Source: an uncultured Chlorobiota bacterium
Lineage (GTDB): Bacteria > Bacteroidota > Bacteroidia > Bacteroidales > JAADGE01
Direction of reading: 5' to 3'
Assembly: GCA_947311125.1 (NCBI GenBank)
Contig: CAMZKI010000103.1
Location: forward strand, 1 to 8,986
Length of the DNA stretch: 8,986 nucleotides
The notes below the pieces were generated by a model. It worked only from the letters and a program-made list of their open reading frames with translations. It was not told the DNA's origin and did no database searches. The stretch's first letter is position 1. Every line of letters starts with the position of its first letter. A program made the translations under genes and the position numbers. Shown here in pieces: positions 1 through 8,048 of this stretch.

Positions 1-919
1 CTGTTGTAAATTTAAATTCAGGTATATGCAACACCCAGTCGTTTTTTTCGGCTTCTGCTTTTAAACGATTCCGCAAGCCCGAGTTTGCCGAAACACCGCC
101 GGCAATTGCAACTTCTTTTATCCCTGTTTTCAAAACGGCATTTGTAAGTTTTTCAATAAGAATATCAATAATTGAAAACTGCACGGAAGCGCAAATATCA
201 TATAAGTTTTCCTTAACAAAGTTCGGGTTTTTTTTGTGCTCGTCTCTGATGAAATAAAGTATTGCCGTTTTTAGTCCGCTGAAACTAAAATCAATATCAC
301 CCACTTTCGGTTTGGAAAATTTAAAGCGTTTCGGATTTCCGAGTTTTGAATATTTGTCAATTAAAGGTCCTCCCGGATACGGCAAGCCCAAAATTTTTGC
401 TGTTTTGTCAAAAGCCTCTCCTGCCGCATCATCAATTGTTTCTCCGATAATTTCTTTTTCAAAAAAACTTTTAACAAGGATTATTTGTGTATGTCCTCCG
501 GAAACAAGCAGTGTTAAAAACGGAAATTGAGGGTCGGTATGAGCGATTCCTTTTTCTTTCAAAAACAATGCTGCTATATGTCCGTGAAGATGATTAACTT
601 CAATCATCGGTATATTATTTGCAAGAGCAAAACCCTTTGCAAAAGACACACCTACAAGCAAAGACCCCAATAATCCCGGACCTCGAGTAAAAGCTATTGC
701 ACTGATATCAGAAATTTTTACTCCGGCGTCATTAATTGCAGTATCGACAACAGGTACAATGTTTGCTTGATGTGCCCGTGACGCAAGTTCCGGAACAACA
801 CCGCCGTATTTTTTATGAACATTTTGGTTGGCAGTAACCATTGATAATAACCAACCGTCTTGTATTACAGCAGCTGATGTATCATCACAAGAAGACTCTA
901 TTGCCAGTATTGTTTTCAA
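1..919 (-). CDS. tsaD: tRNA N6-adenosine threonylcarbamoyltransferase TsaD (partial, C-terminus cut by window edge)
   Basis: TsaD is the catalytic subunit that moves the threonylcarbamoyl group from threonylcarbamoyl-AMP to A37 of ANN-decoding tRNAs (t6A) in the cytoplasm, with TsaB and TsaE as partners. I translated the minus strand by hand and got 306 residues before the edge; family members are usually about 335-345, so some 30 are missing. Visible hallmarks are ILAIESSCDDT at residues 4-14 (ASKHA-fold nucleotide-binding start), the metal-binding HxxxH (H110 and H114, in NHLHGH), VSGGHT at 139-144, FSFSGLKTA at 211-219 and AIAGGVSANS at 271-280. The start must be TTG at 919-917: the codon order upstream is TAA, GAT, TTG, and the conserved N-terminal strand begins three codons later. 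No ATG is available there. The reading frame is open throughout with no frameshift. It is divergent from the tamB-like gene. Identification is firm. Confidence 0.96.
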   Translation of the reverse strand, partial: MKTILAIESSCDDTSAAVIQDGWLLSMVTANQNVHKKYGGVVPELASRAHQANIVPVVDTAINDAGVKISDISAIAFTRGPGLLGSLLVGVSFAKGFALANNIPMIEVNHLHGHIAALFLKEKGIAHTDPQFPFLTLLVSGGHTQIILVKSFFEKEIIGETIDDAAGEAFDKTAKILGLPYPGGPLIDKYSKLGNPKRFKFSKPKVGDIDFSFSGLKTAILYFIRDEHKKNPNFVKENLYDICASVQFSIIDILIEKLTNAVLKTGIKEVAIAGGVSANSGLRNRLKAEAEKNDWVLHIPEFKFTT

Positions 920-969
920 ATCTTATTTTTTAAGTTGTTACAAAAACCGGATTTCCGGCATCTCATTTG

Positions 970-977
970 CAAAAATA
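970..977 (-). promoter_or_regulatory. Probable Bacteroidota -7 element for tsaD
   Basis: On the minus strand these bases read TATTTTTG, a perfect match to the Bacteroidota -7 consensus TAnnTTTG, and the next base is C as is often seen. It lies about 50 bp upstream of the TTG start, which implies a leader of roughly 40-45 nt. No convincing TTG was found about 20 bp further upstream for the -33 element. The match is therefore to one half of the promoter only, in AT-rich DNA where chance matches occur. Confidence 0.5.
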
Positions 978-1038
978 ATCAGAATAACTAAATTTAAATA
1001 AAATATTCTGAAACTTCGTTTATATCAGATAAAAATAA

Positions 1039-1046
1039 TTATTTTG
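1039..1046 (+). promoter_or_regulatory. Weak candidate -7 element for the tamB-like gene
   Basis: The bases TTATTTTG differ from TAnnTTTG at one position. They are the best plus-strand match in the 134-bp divergent region, but they end only 7 bp before the ATG at 1054. If used, transcription would start at or next to the start codon and the mRNA would be leaderless or nearly so. No -33 TTG is visible. The true promoter may instead lie elsewhere in the intergenic region or inside tsaD. Confidence 0.28.
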
Positions 1047-1053
1047 TAAACGT

Positions 1054-4000
1054 ATGCAAAATTACATATTTCAGACAGAAAAATTAAAGCGGCTCACCCT
1101 GTTTGGCATCATAACCTTGTTGGTATTGCTTGTCTCACTGTTTGTTATGTTGCAAACAAGCTATATACAAACAAAGATTACTCAATATATAACAAGAGAA
1201 CTTTCCGGAAAATTTAAAACAAATATTTATATTAAAAGTGTAAATATCACTCTGTTTAAAGGCTTTAAGTTTCACGGAATAATAATTGAAGATTTTGACC
1301 GAGACACTATGCTGTCAATAGAAAACTTATATCTTTTACCCTCCGGCATACCCGCAGAGTTGAATGATATTTCATTTAATTTCGTGGAAATTAATAAAAT
1401 GTATCTCAACCTTCATGAGGTTAAAAAAGACACGTTGAACATTGACCTGATTATTGATAAGTTAACAGCAAATGAAGACACAAGTTCTGCTGCATATTTT
1501 ATGATGAAAATAAAAAACTTTAAACTAACAGAATCTGTTTTTGCATATAAAGAAGTTGACACAGTAAAAAATGCGGGAATAGACTATGAAGATTTATATT
1601 TTTTTAATATTAATGCAGATTTGAAAAATGTTGATATATTTAACAGTCAAGTAAAGTCTGCGATAAAAAGTATTTCTTTTGAAGAAAAAAGCGGTTTAAA
1701 AGTTAAAAACATAAGCACAAAACAAAATGTAATTTCCCCGGAAAAGATTTTAATAAAAAACCTTAAAATTATTACGGAAAACAGCAGTCTTCAATTTGAC
1801 AGTTTAAATTTACGATATCCTGACAGATATTATTTTTCCGGCTATAAAACGAGCTTAAATGTACAAGCATCAATTAAGAACGGCTCATATGTTTCATATA
1901 AAGATTTGGCAATAACCCTTCAGGATACAATAAAAGCCGAAACTAAAATCTTTATTTCCGGAAGTTTAAACGGCTACTATAATGATATTCTCTTTAAAAA
2001 CTTTTCTGTTAATATCGAAAACATACTGTCCCTGAAAACAAACTCACAAATAACAAACTTATCAGATTTTAATAATTTGATATTTGATATAAACATTGAA
2101 GAAATGAAAGTTCATATGCAAGAATTTCAGGACTTTAAAATTCCCGGAATACCGGAACTTGCATTAAGCCTGCCAAAAGAATTTCAAAAACAGAAAACCG
2201 TAACATATAAAGGTAAAGCAAAAGGAAGTTTTGATGATTTTAAAACCAAAGGTGTTTTTTTCGGCGATTTCGGAAAAATAATATTAGATGCAACGGGAAA
2301 TAATGACTCTGTTTCATTTACTTCCCTAAACGGAAAGCTGTTCGGAAATAACATTAACCTTGCAGCCCTGCTGCAAAATAATGATTTCGGAATGTTAAGT
2401 TTTGAACAAAATTTCTCGCTTTCATTTTTGAAAAATAAAAAAATAAAGTTTGGAACAAGCGGAATAATAAGTAAAATAACTTATAAAAAACATATTTATA
2501 AAGATGTCGACCTGTTTGTCGGCGTGGACCAAAAAAAACTTGACACCTTCAACATTAGCATAAATCAGCCCGAATTAGAAGCTCAAATATCCGGAAACGG
2601 AGATTTTTCCGACGACATACCCGCTATGGATGTTAAATTTGATATTGTAAGGTCAAACCTTAAAACTCTAAACATAAAAGATAAAATTTCATCCTTGTCG
2701 TTATCTGCAGAAGGAAGCTTTAAAGGTCTTAATATTGACGATTTTGAAGGAAACATTTTTTTTAAAGAGCCTTTGGTTTATACCGAAGAGGGTTCTGTTT
2801 CTACAATTCGTAATTTTACTCTTACAAGTACCGGCTCTCTAAAAGATTCTGTTAAAAACAAACGCATTACGTTGAATTCTGACATTGTTGATGCAGAACT
2901 GAAAAGTAACGGGAGTATTTCAAATTCCGTATCGTCTTATAAAAGACTGATAAAGAATATTTTTACGGAAAATACCGATAAAAAAAACGGAAATAATGAG
3001 AAAAAAAGCAACTTTCTTGACTTTAAAATAAACGTGAAAAATCCGGATATAATTACAAATCTGTTCTTGCCGGATATTAAAATGTCAAAACAAACATCAA
3101 TTTTGGGATATTATCAACCGTTTTCCGAGAAATTTAATATATCCCTAAACTCAGAACAACTGGAATATAAAGGAGCTGTTGTTAAAGATTTTTATGTAAT
3201 AGCGTATACAAGAGAGGGTAAAATGTTTGCCGGAATCGGAGGCTCCTCAGTAAAACCGAATAAAATTTTTTATGCGGAGAATATTAATTTAGAGGGCGAC
3301 TTTAATAAAAATATCATTAATTTTAACCTTATTTGGAACAATTTTAAAGACAGCACCAATTATTCCGCAGATATTACCGGAAAAATAGACATCAGAAAAA
3401 ATATATCCGAAAAACCTGTATACAATTGTGTTTTCGACAGTTCTCAACTTGTTGTAAACGATGTTTTGTGGACATTTAATAATTCCGAAATTAAAATAGA
3501 CTCTTCACATATAAGCATTAGAAATTTTAGAATAAAGCATAAAGAAGAAGAAATATATCTTGACGGCAATGTTTCTGAATATCAGGGTGATATTCTTTTT
3601 GTAAGAGTAAAAAAACTGAATATTGATAACTTCAAGCCTTTGGTAAGTGAAGACATAACTTTGAGCGGAAAATTAAGCGGCTTCGCCACACTTGCCGACT
3701 TATATTCAAAGCCCTTAATTTTTACCAAAGATTCAATCGTTGATTTAAATATAAATAACATAAAATTCGGCAATTTTTATATGAAAAGCTTTTGGGATGA
3801 TTCCAAAAACAGTATTCGCTTCAATGCATATAATTTAAAAGGAAAAAGAAGATTTATGAACGATACGATTTACGGAGAGTACAATCCGGAATCGAAAATA
3901 TTAAACGCAACGATTGATGTCAGAAGTATGCTTCTTAAAACTCTGCAAGATTACTATAAAGAGCTTGTCGAATTTAACAACTCCGCCTATTTTACAGGAA

Positions 4001-5514
4001 TCGTAAACATAAACGGGAACATTGAAAACCCTGACATAACCGGAAACTTCAAAATTAAACGAACAACGGCATATATTAAATACCTTAACACGTTTAATAT
4101 TTTTAACGAACTGAATTTTAGCTTTGATAAGAAAAATATTCAAATTGAAAAAACAAAGGTAAAATCTGCTGACGGTAACGGAGAAATATATCTTTCGGGT
4201 AATATTCGACATAATAATTTTTCTGATTTTGCCCTGAATATTGATATGACGGCAAATAATTATAAAATCTTAGATATAATACCGACAGACTCTTCCTATT
4301 ATTACGGAACGGCTTTTGCAAGCGGCAGTATAAATATTTCAGGACCATTAAATGATATTTTTTTAGATGCTAATCTTTCTACGGATAAAAATACGGAAAT
4401 TTTTATTCCCGTAACCTCAGACAAAACATATAACGAGGAAAACAGTTTTTTGTCTTTTATTACAGATACATCGCTTTATGTCGGAGACAATCAAGTAAAT
4501 ACTCCCGCTTCAGACATAAGCGGATTCAGTATGAATATGAAATTAGATATAACACCGGAAGCCGAAATACAAATTTTACCGGATGAAAGCTCCGGAGAAA
4601 TATATACGAGAGGAAACGGAGGGCTTAATCTGACACTTGAAAAAAACGGAGATTTTAATATTTTCGGAACTTATGTCATTTCAAAGGGAAGTTACGAATT
4701 TAATATCGAAAATATTATTCGAAAAGACTTTGTTATTCAAGAAGGAAGTACGATTGAATGGTTCGGACAGCCGGAAAATGCAGAGGTAAATATAAATGCC
4801 GTATACATACTAAATAATGTTGCCCTCGAAGATTTAATACAAGACCCGTCTGAAACAAGACGAACTAAGGTCGAATGTGTAATTAACATATCCGGAAAGC
4901 TCCTGAACCCTGAATTTAAGTTAGATATAATACTTCCGGAAACCCTTAACGAATATACCGTTAAATTAAACAATCTTGCAGAGAATGAGATGAATGAACA
5001 ATTTTTATCTTTGTTGCTTCTCGGTAATTTTCAGGCACTTCCGGGGATAAGGCAGGATAATATCGGAGGAGATCAGGTAACCGGAGAAATTTTGGCAAAA
5101 CAACTTAACTCTCTGTTACGAAAAATAAAATACGTTGATGTAAATGTTGATTACGAATCGGGCAATACCCGCTATTCCGATGAATATAAAATAGGTGTGT
5201 CAAAATCATTTTTGGGAGACAGAATTGAGGTAAAAGGAAACCTGGGAATAGGCGGCAGAGAAACAGAAAATACAGATGCCAACAATTATATAGGAGAGTT
5301 TGAACTGGAAGCAAAATTAAATAAAAAAGGAACCGTAAGAGCAAAAGTATACAACAAAGCAAACGACAGAATAGAAAATGACGGAGACTATATACAGGGG
5401 GTCGGATTTATTTGGCAAAGAGACTTTGATAAGTTTTTTAATTTTAAAAAGAAAACAGTAAAAGATTCGGTAAAACCTTTGTCTGAGCAAAACGACACTA
5501 CAAAAAATAAATAA
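1054..5514 (+). CDS. tamB: TamB-family translocation/assembly module protein (AsmA/DUF490-like, 1486 aa)
   Basis: TamB proteins are inner-membrane-anchored, periplasm-spanning beta proteins. They are linked to outer-membrane protein assembly together with the Omp85 protein TamA, and to phospholipid transport towards the outer membrane. Here residues 1-13 are short and basic, about 14-33 form one hydrophobic helix, and the rest is a long succession of alternating polar/apolar strands rich in Ile, Asn, Lys and Gly, as expected for the lipid-groove fold. The family's C-terminal domain runs from about 1090 to 1460. It includes FLSFIT near 1131, a segment with GNGGLNLTL followed by FNIFGTYVISKGSYEF near 1190-1220, INISGKLLNPEF near 1275 and FLSLLLLGNF near 1317. 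A final strand, GVGFIWQRDFDKFF near 1448-1461, is followed by a Lys-rich tail of about 25 residues. A stop (TAA at 1036-1038) lies in frame upstream, so ATG 1054 is the first possible start. No Shine-Dalgarno sequence is visible. No TamA partner is present in the window. The family call is firm; the exact substrate is unknown. Confidence 0.9.
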   Translation: MQNYIFQTEKLKRLTLFGIITLLVLLVSLFVMLQTSYIQTKITQYITRELSGKFKTNIYIKSVNITLFKGFKFHGIIIEDFDRDTMLSIENLYLLPSGIPAELNDISFNFVEINKMYLNLHEVKKDTLNIDLIIDKLTANEDTSSAAYFMMKIKNFKLTESVFAYKEVDTVKNAGIDYEDLYFFNINADLKNVDIFNSQVKSAIKSISFEEKSGLKVKNISTKQNVISPEKILIKNLKIITENSSLQFDSLNLRYPDRYYFSGYKTSLNVQASIKNGSYVSYKDLAITLQDTIKAETKIFISGSLNGYYNDILFKNFSVNIENILSLKTNSQITNLSDFNNLIFDINIEEMKVHMQEFQDFKIPGIPELALSLPKEFQKQKTVTYKGKAKGSFDDFKTKGVFFGDFGKIILDATGNNDSVSFTSLNGKLFGNNINLAALLQNNDFGMLSFEQNFSLSFLKNKKIKFGTSGIISKITYKKHIYKDVDLFVGVDQKKLDTFNISINQPELEAQISGNGDFSDDIPAMDVKFDIVRSNLKTLNIKDKISSLSLSAEGSFKGLNIDDFEGNIFFKEPLVYTEEGSVSTIRNFTLTSTGSLKDSVKNKRITLNSDIVDAELKSNGSISNSVSSYKRLIKNIFTENTDKKNGNNEKKSNFLDFKINVKNPDIITNLFLPDIKMSKQTSILGYYQPFSEKFNISLNSEQLEYKGAVVKDFYVIAYTREGKMFAGIGGSSVKPNKIFYAENINLEGDFNKNIINFNLIWNNFKDSTNYSADITGKIDIRKNISEKPVYNCVFDSSQLVVNDVLWTFNNSEIKIDSSHISIRNFRIKHKEEEIYLDGNVSEYQGDILFVRVKKLNIDNFKPLVSEDITLSGKLSGFATLADLYSKPLIFTKDSIVDLNINNIKFGNFYMKSFWDDSKNSIRFNAYNLKGKRRFMNDTIYGEYNPESKILNATIDVRSMLLKTLQDYYKELVEFNNSAYFTGIVNINGNIENPDITGNFKIKRTTAYIKYLNTFNIFNELNFSFDKKNIQIEKTKVKSADGNGEIYLSGNIRHNNFSDFALNIDMTANNYKILDIIPTDSSYYYGTAFASGSINISGPLNDIFLDANLSTDKNTEIFIPVTSDKTYNEENSFLSFITDTSLYVGDNQVNTPASDISGFSMNMKLDITPEAEIQILPDESSGEIYTRGNGGLNLTLEKNGDFNIFGTYVISKGSYEFNIENIIRKDFVIQEGSTIEWFGQPENAEVNINAVYILNNVALEDLIQDPSETRRTKVECVINISGKLLNPEFKLDIILPETLNEYTVKLNNLAENEMNEQFLSLLLLGNFQALPGIRQDNIGGDQVTGEILAKQLNSLLRKIKYVDVNVDYESGNTRYSDEYKIGVSKSFLGDRIEVKGNLGIGGRETENTDANNYIGEFELEAKLNKKGTVRAKVYNKANDRIENDGDYIQGVGFIWQRDFDKFFNFKKKTVKDSVKPLSEQNDTTKNK

Positions 5515-5572
5515 AAAACATATTATTAGCTCTCAACTGACCGGGGAAAATCGTTTTTTTAGCTTAAAAATT

Positions 5573-5580
5573 TACCTTTG
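5573..5580 (+). promoter_or_regulatory. Bacteroidota -7 element driving the three-gene operon
   Basis: TACCTTTG followed by CAC is a perfect TAnnTTTG match inside the 91-bp gap after the tamB-like gene. It sits 25 bp before the ATG at 5606, leaving a leader of about 15-20 nt that is A/T-rich and has no Shine-Dalgarno sequence, as is usual in this phylum. The expected -33 TTG is not clear; a T-run (5554-5560) lies at about the right distance. The rest of the gap holds nothing else recognisable, and no terminator hairpin follows the tamB-like gene, so read-through from upstream is possible. Confidence 0.62.
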
Positions 5581-5605
5581 CACAAATTTTTTATATACAA
5601 AAATA

Positions 5606-6904
5606 ATGGATAATATCAGCATTCCCGAGTTAATAAAAATTCTGAAAAAAAATAAAATAAACAGATTTCATCTTGTTTATAACCGGCAAAATAAAAAAGT
5701 TGAACCTTCACACTCCGAATTACAATTTTTGGCTGATTTTATAAATTCCGACAAGCGTGATTTTGAAGAACACGAAGGAATGTTTTTTCAACTTACCGAA
5801 AAATATGATGTGCTGCAAGGTGCATTCGTTCACAGAACAAAAAGAGGACAGGCAGCCGGGGGCGTTCGTTTTTGGCAATACGAAAATGTCGAAGATTATT
5901 TGCGAGACGGTATGCGACTGGCAAAAGGTATGACACACAAAAATGCCCTTGCCGGACTTTGGTGGGGCGGCGGAAAAGGCGTTATGATACATAATCCCGA
6001 ATTTAACAAACAAGATAAAGAATACAGAGAATACGTTTACACGGAATACGGAAAATTTTTAACCCGCCTAAAAGGTTGCTATGTAACGGCGGAAGACGTG
6101 GGCACAAGTGTTGAGGATATGGCAAATATCTATAAATCAACACGTTTTACTACCTGCATTCCGGAAACCGTAGGCGGCAGCGGAAATCCTTCCGAGCCGA
6201 CATCAAGAGGTGTGCTGGCGGGTATGGAAGCGGCTTTGGCTTTTAAAGGCGAAACTTTGGACGGTAAAACAGTTGTCGTGCAAGGCATGGGGCACGTTGC
6301 CGAGCCCTTAATCGGGCATTTGTTTAAAAAAAATGTTAAAAAAGTTATTGCCGGCGATATAAATCCTGATGTTGTTAATTCCGTAAAGGAAAAATTTGCC
6401 GGAAAGAATTTTGAAGCACGATTGGTCGAAAAAGGCGATAATTCAATTCTTTTTGAAAATTGTGATATTGCGGCTCCTTGTGCAATCGGTGCGATTTTAA
6501 ATGACGATACAATACCGAAAATTAAAGCCGGAATTATTTGCGGTGCGGCAAATAATCAGCTCGAAGATCACGACAAGCACGATAAAATGACAGCCGAGAA
6601 AGGCATTATTTATGTCCCCGATTTTCTGACGAACAGAATGGGAATCGTAAATTGTGCAAACGAACAATACGGCTATCCGGCTGACGACGAATTTATTGAA
6701 CGACATCTTCAAAAAGAATGGAAACACGGTGTTTATCAAACAACCTTATCGGTTTTGAAAGAAGCCCGAGAAACCGGAAAACCGACTTCGGAAATTGCAA
6801 TTAAGCAGGCAACGGAAATGTCAATGCGGGAACATCCGGTTTTCGGACACAGAAGTTTAAAAATTATTCAGTCATTGGTAAAAAACAAATGGTATGAAAA
6901 TTAA
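5606..6904 (+). CDS. Glu/Leu/Phe/Val dehydrogenase family protein, leucine-dehydrogenase-like (432 aa)
   Basis: This cytoplasmic NAD(P)-dependent enzyme is predicted to oxidatively deaminate an L-amino acid to the 2-oxo acid plus ammonia, probably a branched-chain one. The N-terminal substrate domain has GGVRFW at 85-90, the substrate lysine K112 (GMTHKNA), the catalytic lysine K124 (GGGKGVM) and catalytic D164 (TAEDVGT). The Rossmann domain has QGMGHVA at 226-232 (GxG loop) and acidic D251 after the second strand, which favours NAD. APCAIGAI at 290-297 and GAANNQL at 313-319 follow, with a C-terminal MGIVNCANEQYGY. The segment order and wording resemble leucine dehydrogenase. The lysine that holds the glutamate side-chain carboxylate in glutamate dehydrogenases (GPYKGG) is A84 here (GQAAGG), which argues against glutamate. 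The protein has about 45 more N-terminal residues than Bacillus-type leucine dehydrogenases. It is the first gene of an operon; its stop overlaps the next gene by 11 bp. The family is firm, the substrate inferred. Confidence 0.9.
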   Translation: MDNISIPELIKILKKNKINRFHLVYNRQNKKVEPSHSELQFLADFINSDKRDFEEHEGMFFQLTEKYDVLQGAFVHRTKRGQAAGGVRFWQYENVEDYLRDGMRLAKGMTHKNALAGLWWGGGKGVMIHNPEFNKQDKEYREYVYTEYGKFLTRLKGCYVTAEDVGTSVEDMANIYKSTRFTTCIPETVGGSGNPSEPTSRGVLAGMEAALAFKGETLDGKTVVVQGMGHVAEPLIGHLFKKNVKKVIAGDINPDVVNSVKEKFAGKNFEARLVEKGDNSILFENCDIAAPCAIGAILNDDTIPKIKAGIICGAANNQLEDHDKHDKMTAEKGIIYVPDFLTNRMGIVNCANEQYGYPADDEFIERHLQKEWKHGVYQTTLSVLKEARETGKPTSEIAIKQATEMSMREHPVFGHRSLKIIQSLVKNKWYEN

Positions 6905-7562
6905 CACTTCAAGCAAAAAAGAAAGGCTTATTTTAGAGGAGAAAATAAATGCGGTTACACACTTTGCAGGTATTTTATTAAGCATTGCTGCTACTGTTTT
7001 AATGATTGTTAAGGCGTCTTACCACGGCTCTGCAATATCAATTGTAAGTGCTGCGGTATTCGGGGCATCCCTTATTATGCTTTATACGGCATCAACACTT
7101 TATCATTCTGCAACTAATATCCGCCGTAAATATAAACTAAATAAATTTGACCACTCGGCTATTTATATTCTTATTGCCGGAACGTACACTCCCTTTTCAA
7201 TTGTTTTGCTGCAAGGCGGCTGGGGTTGGAGCATTTTCGGTGTTCAGTGGGGGCTGGCAATTATAGGGTCGCTTTATAAAATATTTTGGTATAAACCGAA
7301 ATACAGAGCAATATCGGCATTTGCATACGTTGCTATGGGATTAGTTATTGTTGTTGCAGCAAAGCCGCTTGCAGAAACTATTTCCGAAAAGTGTTTTATT
7401 TGGTTGGCAATAGGCGGGCTTTCATATATTGTCGGCGTATTTTTTTATCTGAATAAAAAAATTCCTTTCGGACACGGGATTTTTCATTTATTTATAATCG
7501 GCGGAAGTTTTGCACATTTTTGGGCAATTTATAATTATATTTTACCGAATTTAACATTATAA
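6894..7562 (+). CDS. trhA: Hemolysin III / PAQR-family seven-helix membrane protein (TrhA/YqfA type)
   Basis: This is a 222-residue polytopic inner-membrane protein. After a charged N-terminus with the family signature EEKINAVTH (15-23), hydrophobic helices lie at roughly 20-40, 48-68, 86-105, 111-131, 138-158, 167-185 and 194-215. The three parts of the PAQR metal site are present: S67-xxx-H71 in STLYHS (helix 2), D86 in FDHSAIY (helix 3) and H194-xxx-H198 in GHGIFH (helix 7), with a further H208. Related adiponectin receptors use this zinc site for ceramidase-like hydrolysis. Bacterial members have been linked to membrane-lipid homeostasis, and the old name 'hemolysin' is not good evidence of toxicity. 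The ATG lies inside the last codons of the dehydrogenase gene in another frame (11-bp overlap), suggesting translational coupling. The thioesterase gene starts 3 bp after its stop. Length is normal for the family. The family call is firm; the biochemical activity is not established. Confidence 0.93.
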   Translation: MKINTSSKKERLILEEKINAVTHFAGILLSIAATVLMIVKASYHGSAISIVSAAVFGASLIMLYTASTLYHSATNIRRKYKLNKFDHSAIYILIAGTYTPFSIVLLQGGWGWSIFGVQWGLAIIGSLYKIFWYKPKYRAISAFAYVAMGLVIVVAAKPLAETISEKCFIWLAIGGLSYIVGVFFYLNKKIPFGHGIFHLFIIGGSFAHFWAIYNYILPNLTL

Positions 7563-7565
7563 ACA

Positions 7566-8048
7566 ATGGATACAGCAGAAAAATTCAGAGAAACCGTGAG
7601 AAATAATTTTAAGTTTAAACTTTTTATGCTGAAAGAATTGCCTTCGGCTTTTTTTTCGGGAATACGAGTTGCGGAAATAACGGAGGAGAAAGCCGTTGTG
7701 CGAATACCTTTTAAATTTTTGACAAAAAACCCTTTTAAATCGATGTATTTTGCTTCGCAGGCAATGGCAGCGGAATTGGCAACGGGAATTTTGGCATTAT
7801 CGCAAATTTCCGGCAGGAAACCCAAAGTTTCAATGCTTGTTTTTGATATGAATGCACATTTTTCTAAAAAAGCCAGAACAGCGGTTATCTTCACTTGTGA
7901 AAACGGAAAAGATATTAAAAATGCCGTTGAGAAAACTATGAAAACAGGAGAAGGCGTTACGGTTGAAGCAAAATCTGTCGGTATTGATAAGGACGGTGAT
8001 GTTGTTTCGGAATTTACCTTTGTTTGGACCTTTAAAGCCAAAAAATAA
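7566..8048 (+). CDS. DUF4442-type hotdog-fold thioesterase-like protein (160 aa)
   Basis: This is a small soluble cytoplasmic protein predicted to have a single hotdog domain and possibly to hydrolyse acyl-CoA or another acyl thioester. The recognisable block is NPFKSMYFASQAMAAELATG at 55-74, where the long central hotdog helix starts. E70 in that helix is the best candidate acidic catalytic residue, by analogy with other hotdog thioesterases. Strands follow with ITEEKAVVRIPF (38-49) before the helix, and VFDMNAHFSKKA (92-103) and the C-terminal EFTFVWTFKAKK after it. The length fits the DUF4442/PaaI-like group. The ATG lies 3 bp after the stop of the PAQR gene, and the terminator stem begins within its own stop codon, so it closes the operon. 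A long open frame on the opposite strand (7535-8041) is regarded as a shadow. The fold is confident; activity and substrate are inferred. Confidence 0.8.
   Translation: MDTAEKFRETVRNNFKFKLFMLKELPSAFFSGIRVAEITEEKAVVRIPFKFLTKNPFKSMYFASQAMAAELATGILALSQISGRKPKVSMLVFDMNAHFSKKARTAVIFTCENGKDIKNAVEKTMKTGEGVTVEAKSVGIDKDGDVVSEFTFVWTFKAKK

Noticed and set aside
312..530. A 72-codon plus-strand open frame inside the left-edge gene
   Set aside because: It lies antisense to the well-conserved FSFSGLKTA to VSGGHT region of tsaD and shows no domain of its own.
947..958. Small inverted repeat CCGG-attt-CCGG in the tsaD leader
   Set aside because: The stem is only four base pairs, CCGG is self-complementary and is frequent everywhere in this window, so a regulatory hairpin cannot be supported.
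5515..5572. A terminator for the tamB-like gene in the gap before the operon
   Set aside because: Only repeated short TTAGCT words were seen; no stable stem followed by a T-run could be drawn.
6894..7562. A haemolytic toxin, as the name hemolysin III suggests
   Set aside because: The sequence is a seven-helix PAQR protein with the intact S/H/D/HxxxH metal site. Its operon context is metabolic and there is no secretion signal, so a toxin role is not supported.
7535..8041. A 168-codon open frame on the minus strand covering nearly all of the hotdog thioesterase gene
   Set aside because: Its translation is low-complexity, rich in Ser, Thr, Phe and Val, with no recognisable domain, and it lies wholly antisense to a gene with a clear family motif. 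It would also run through the 3' end of the PAQR gene. It is best seen as a shadow of codon usage.
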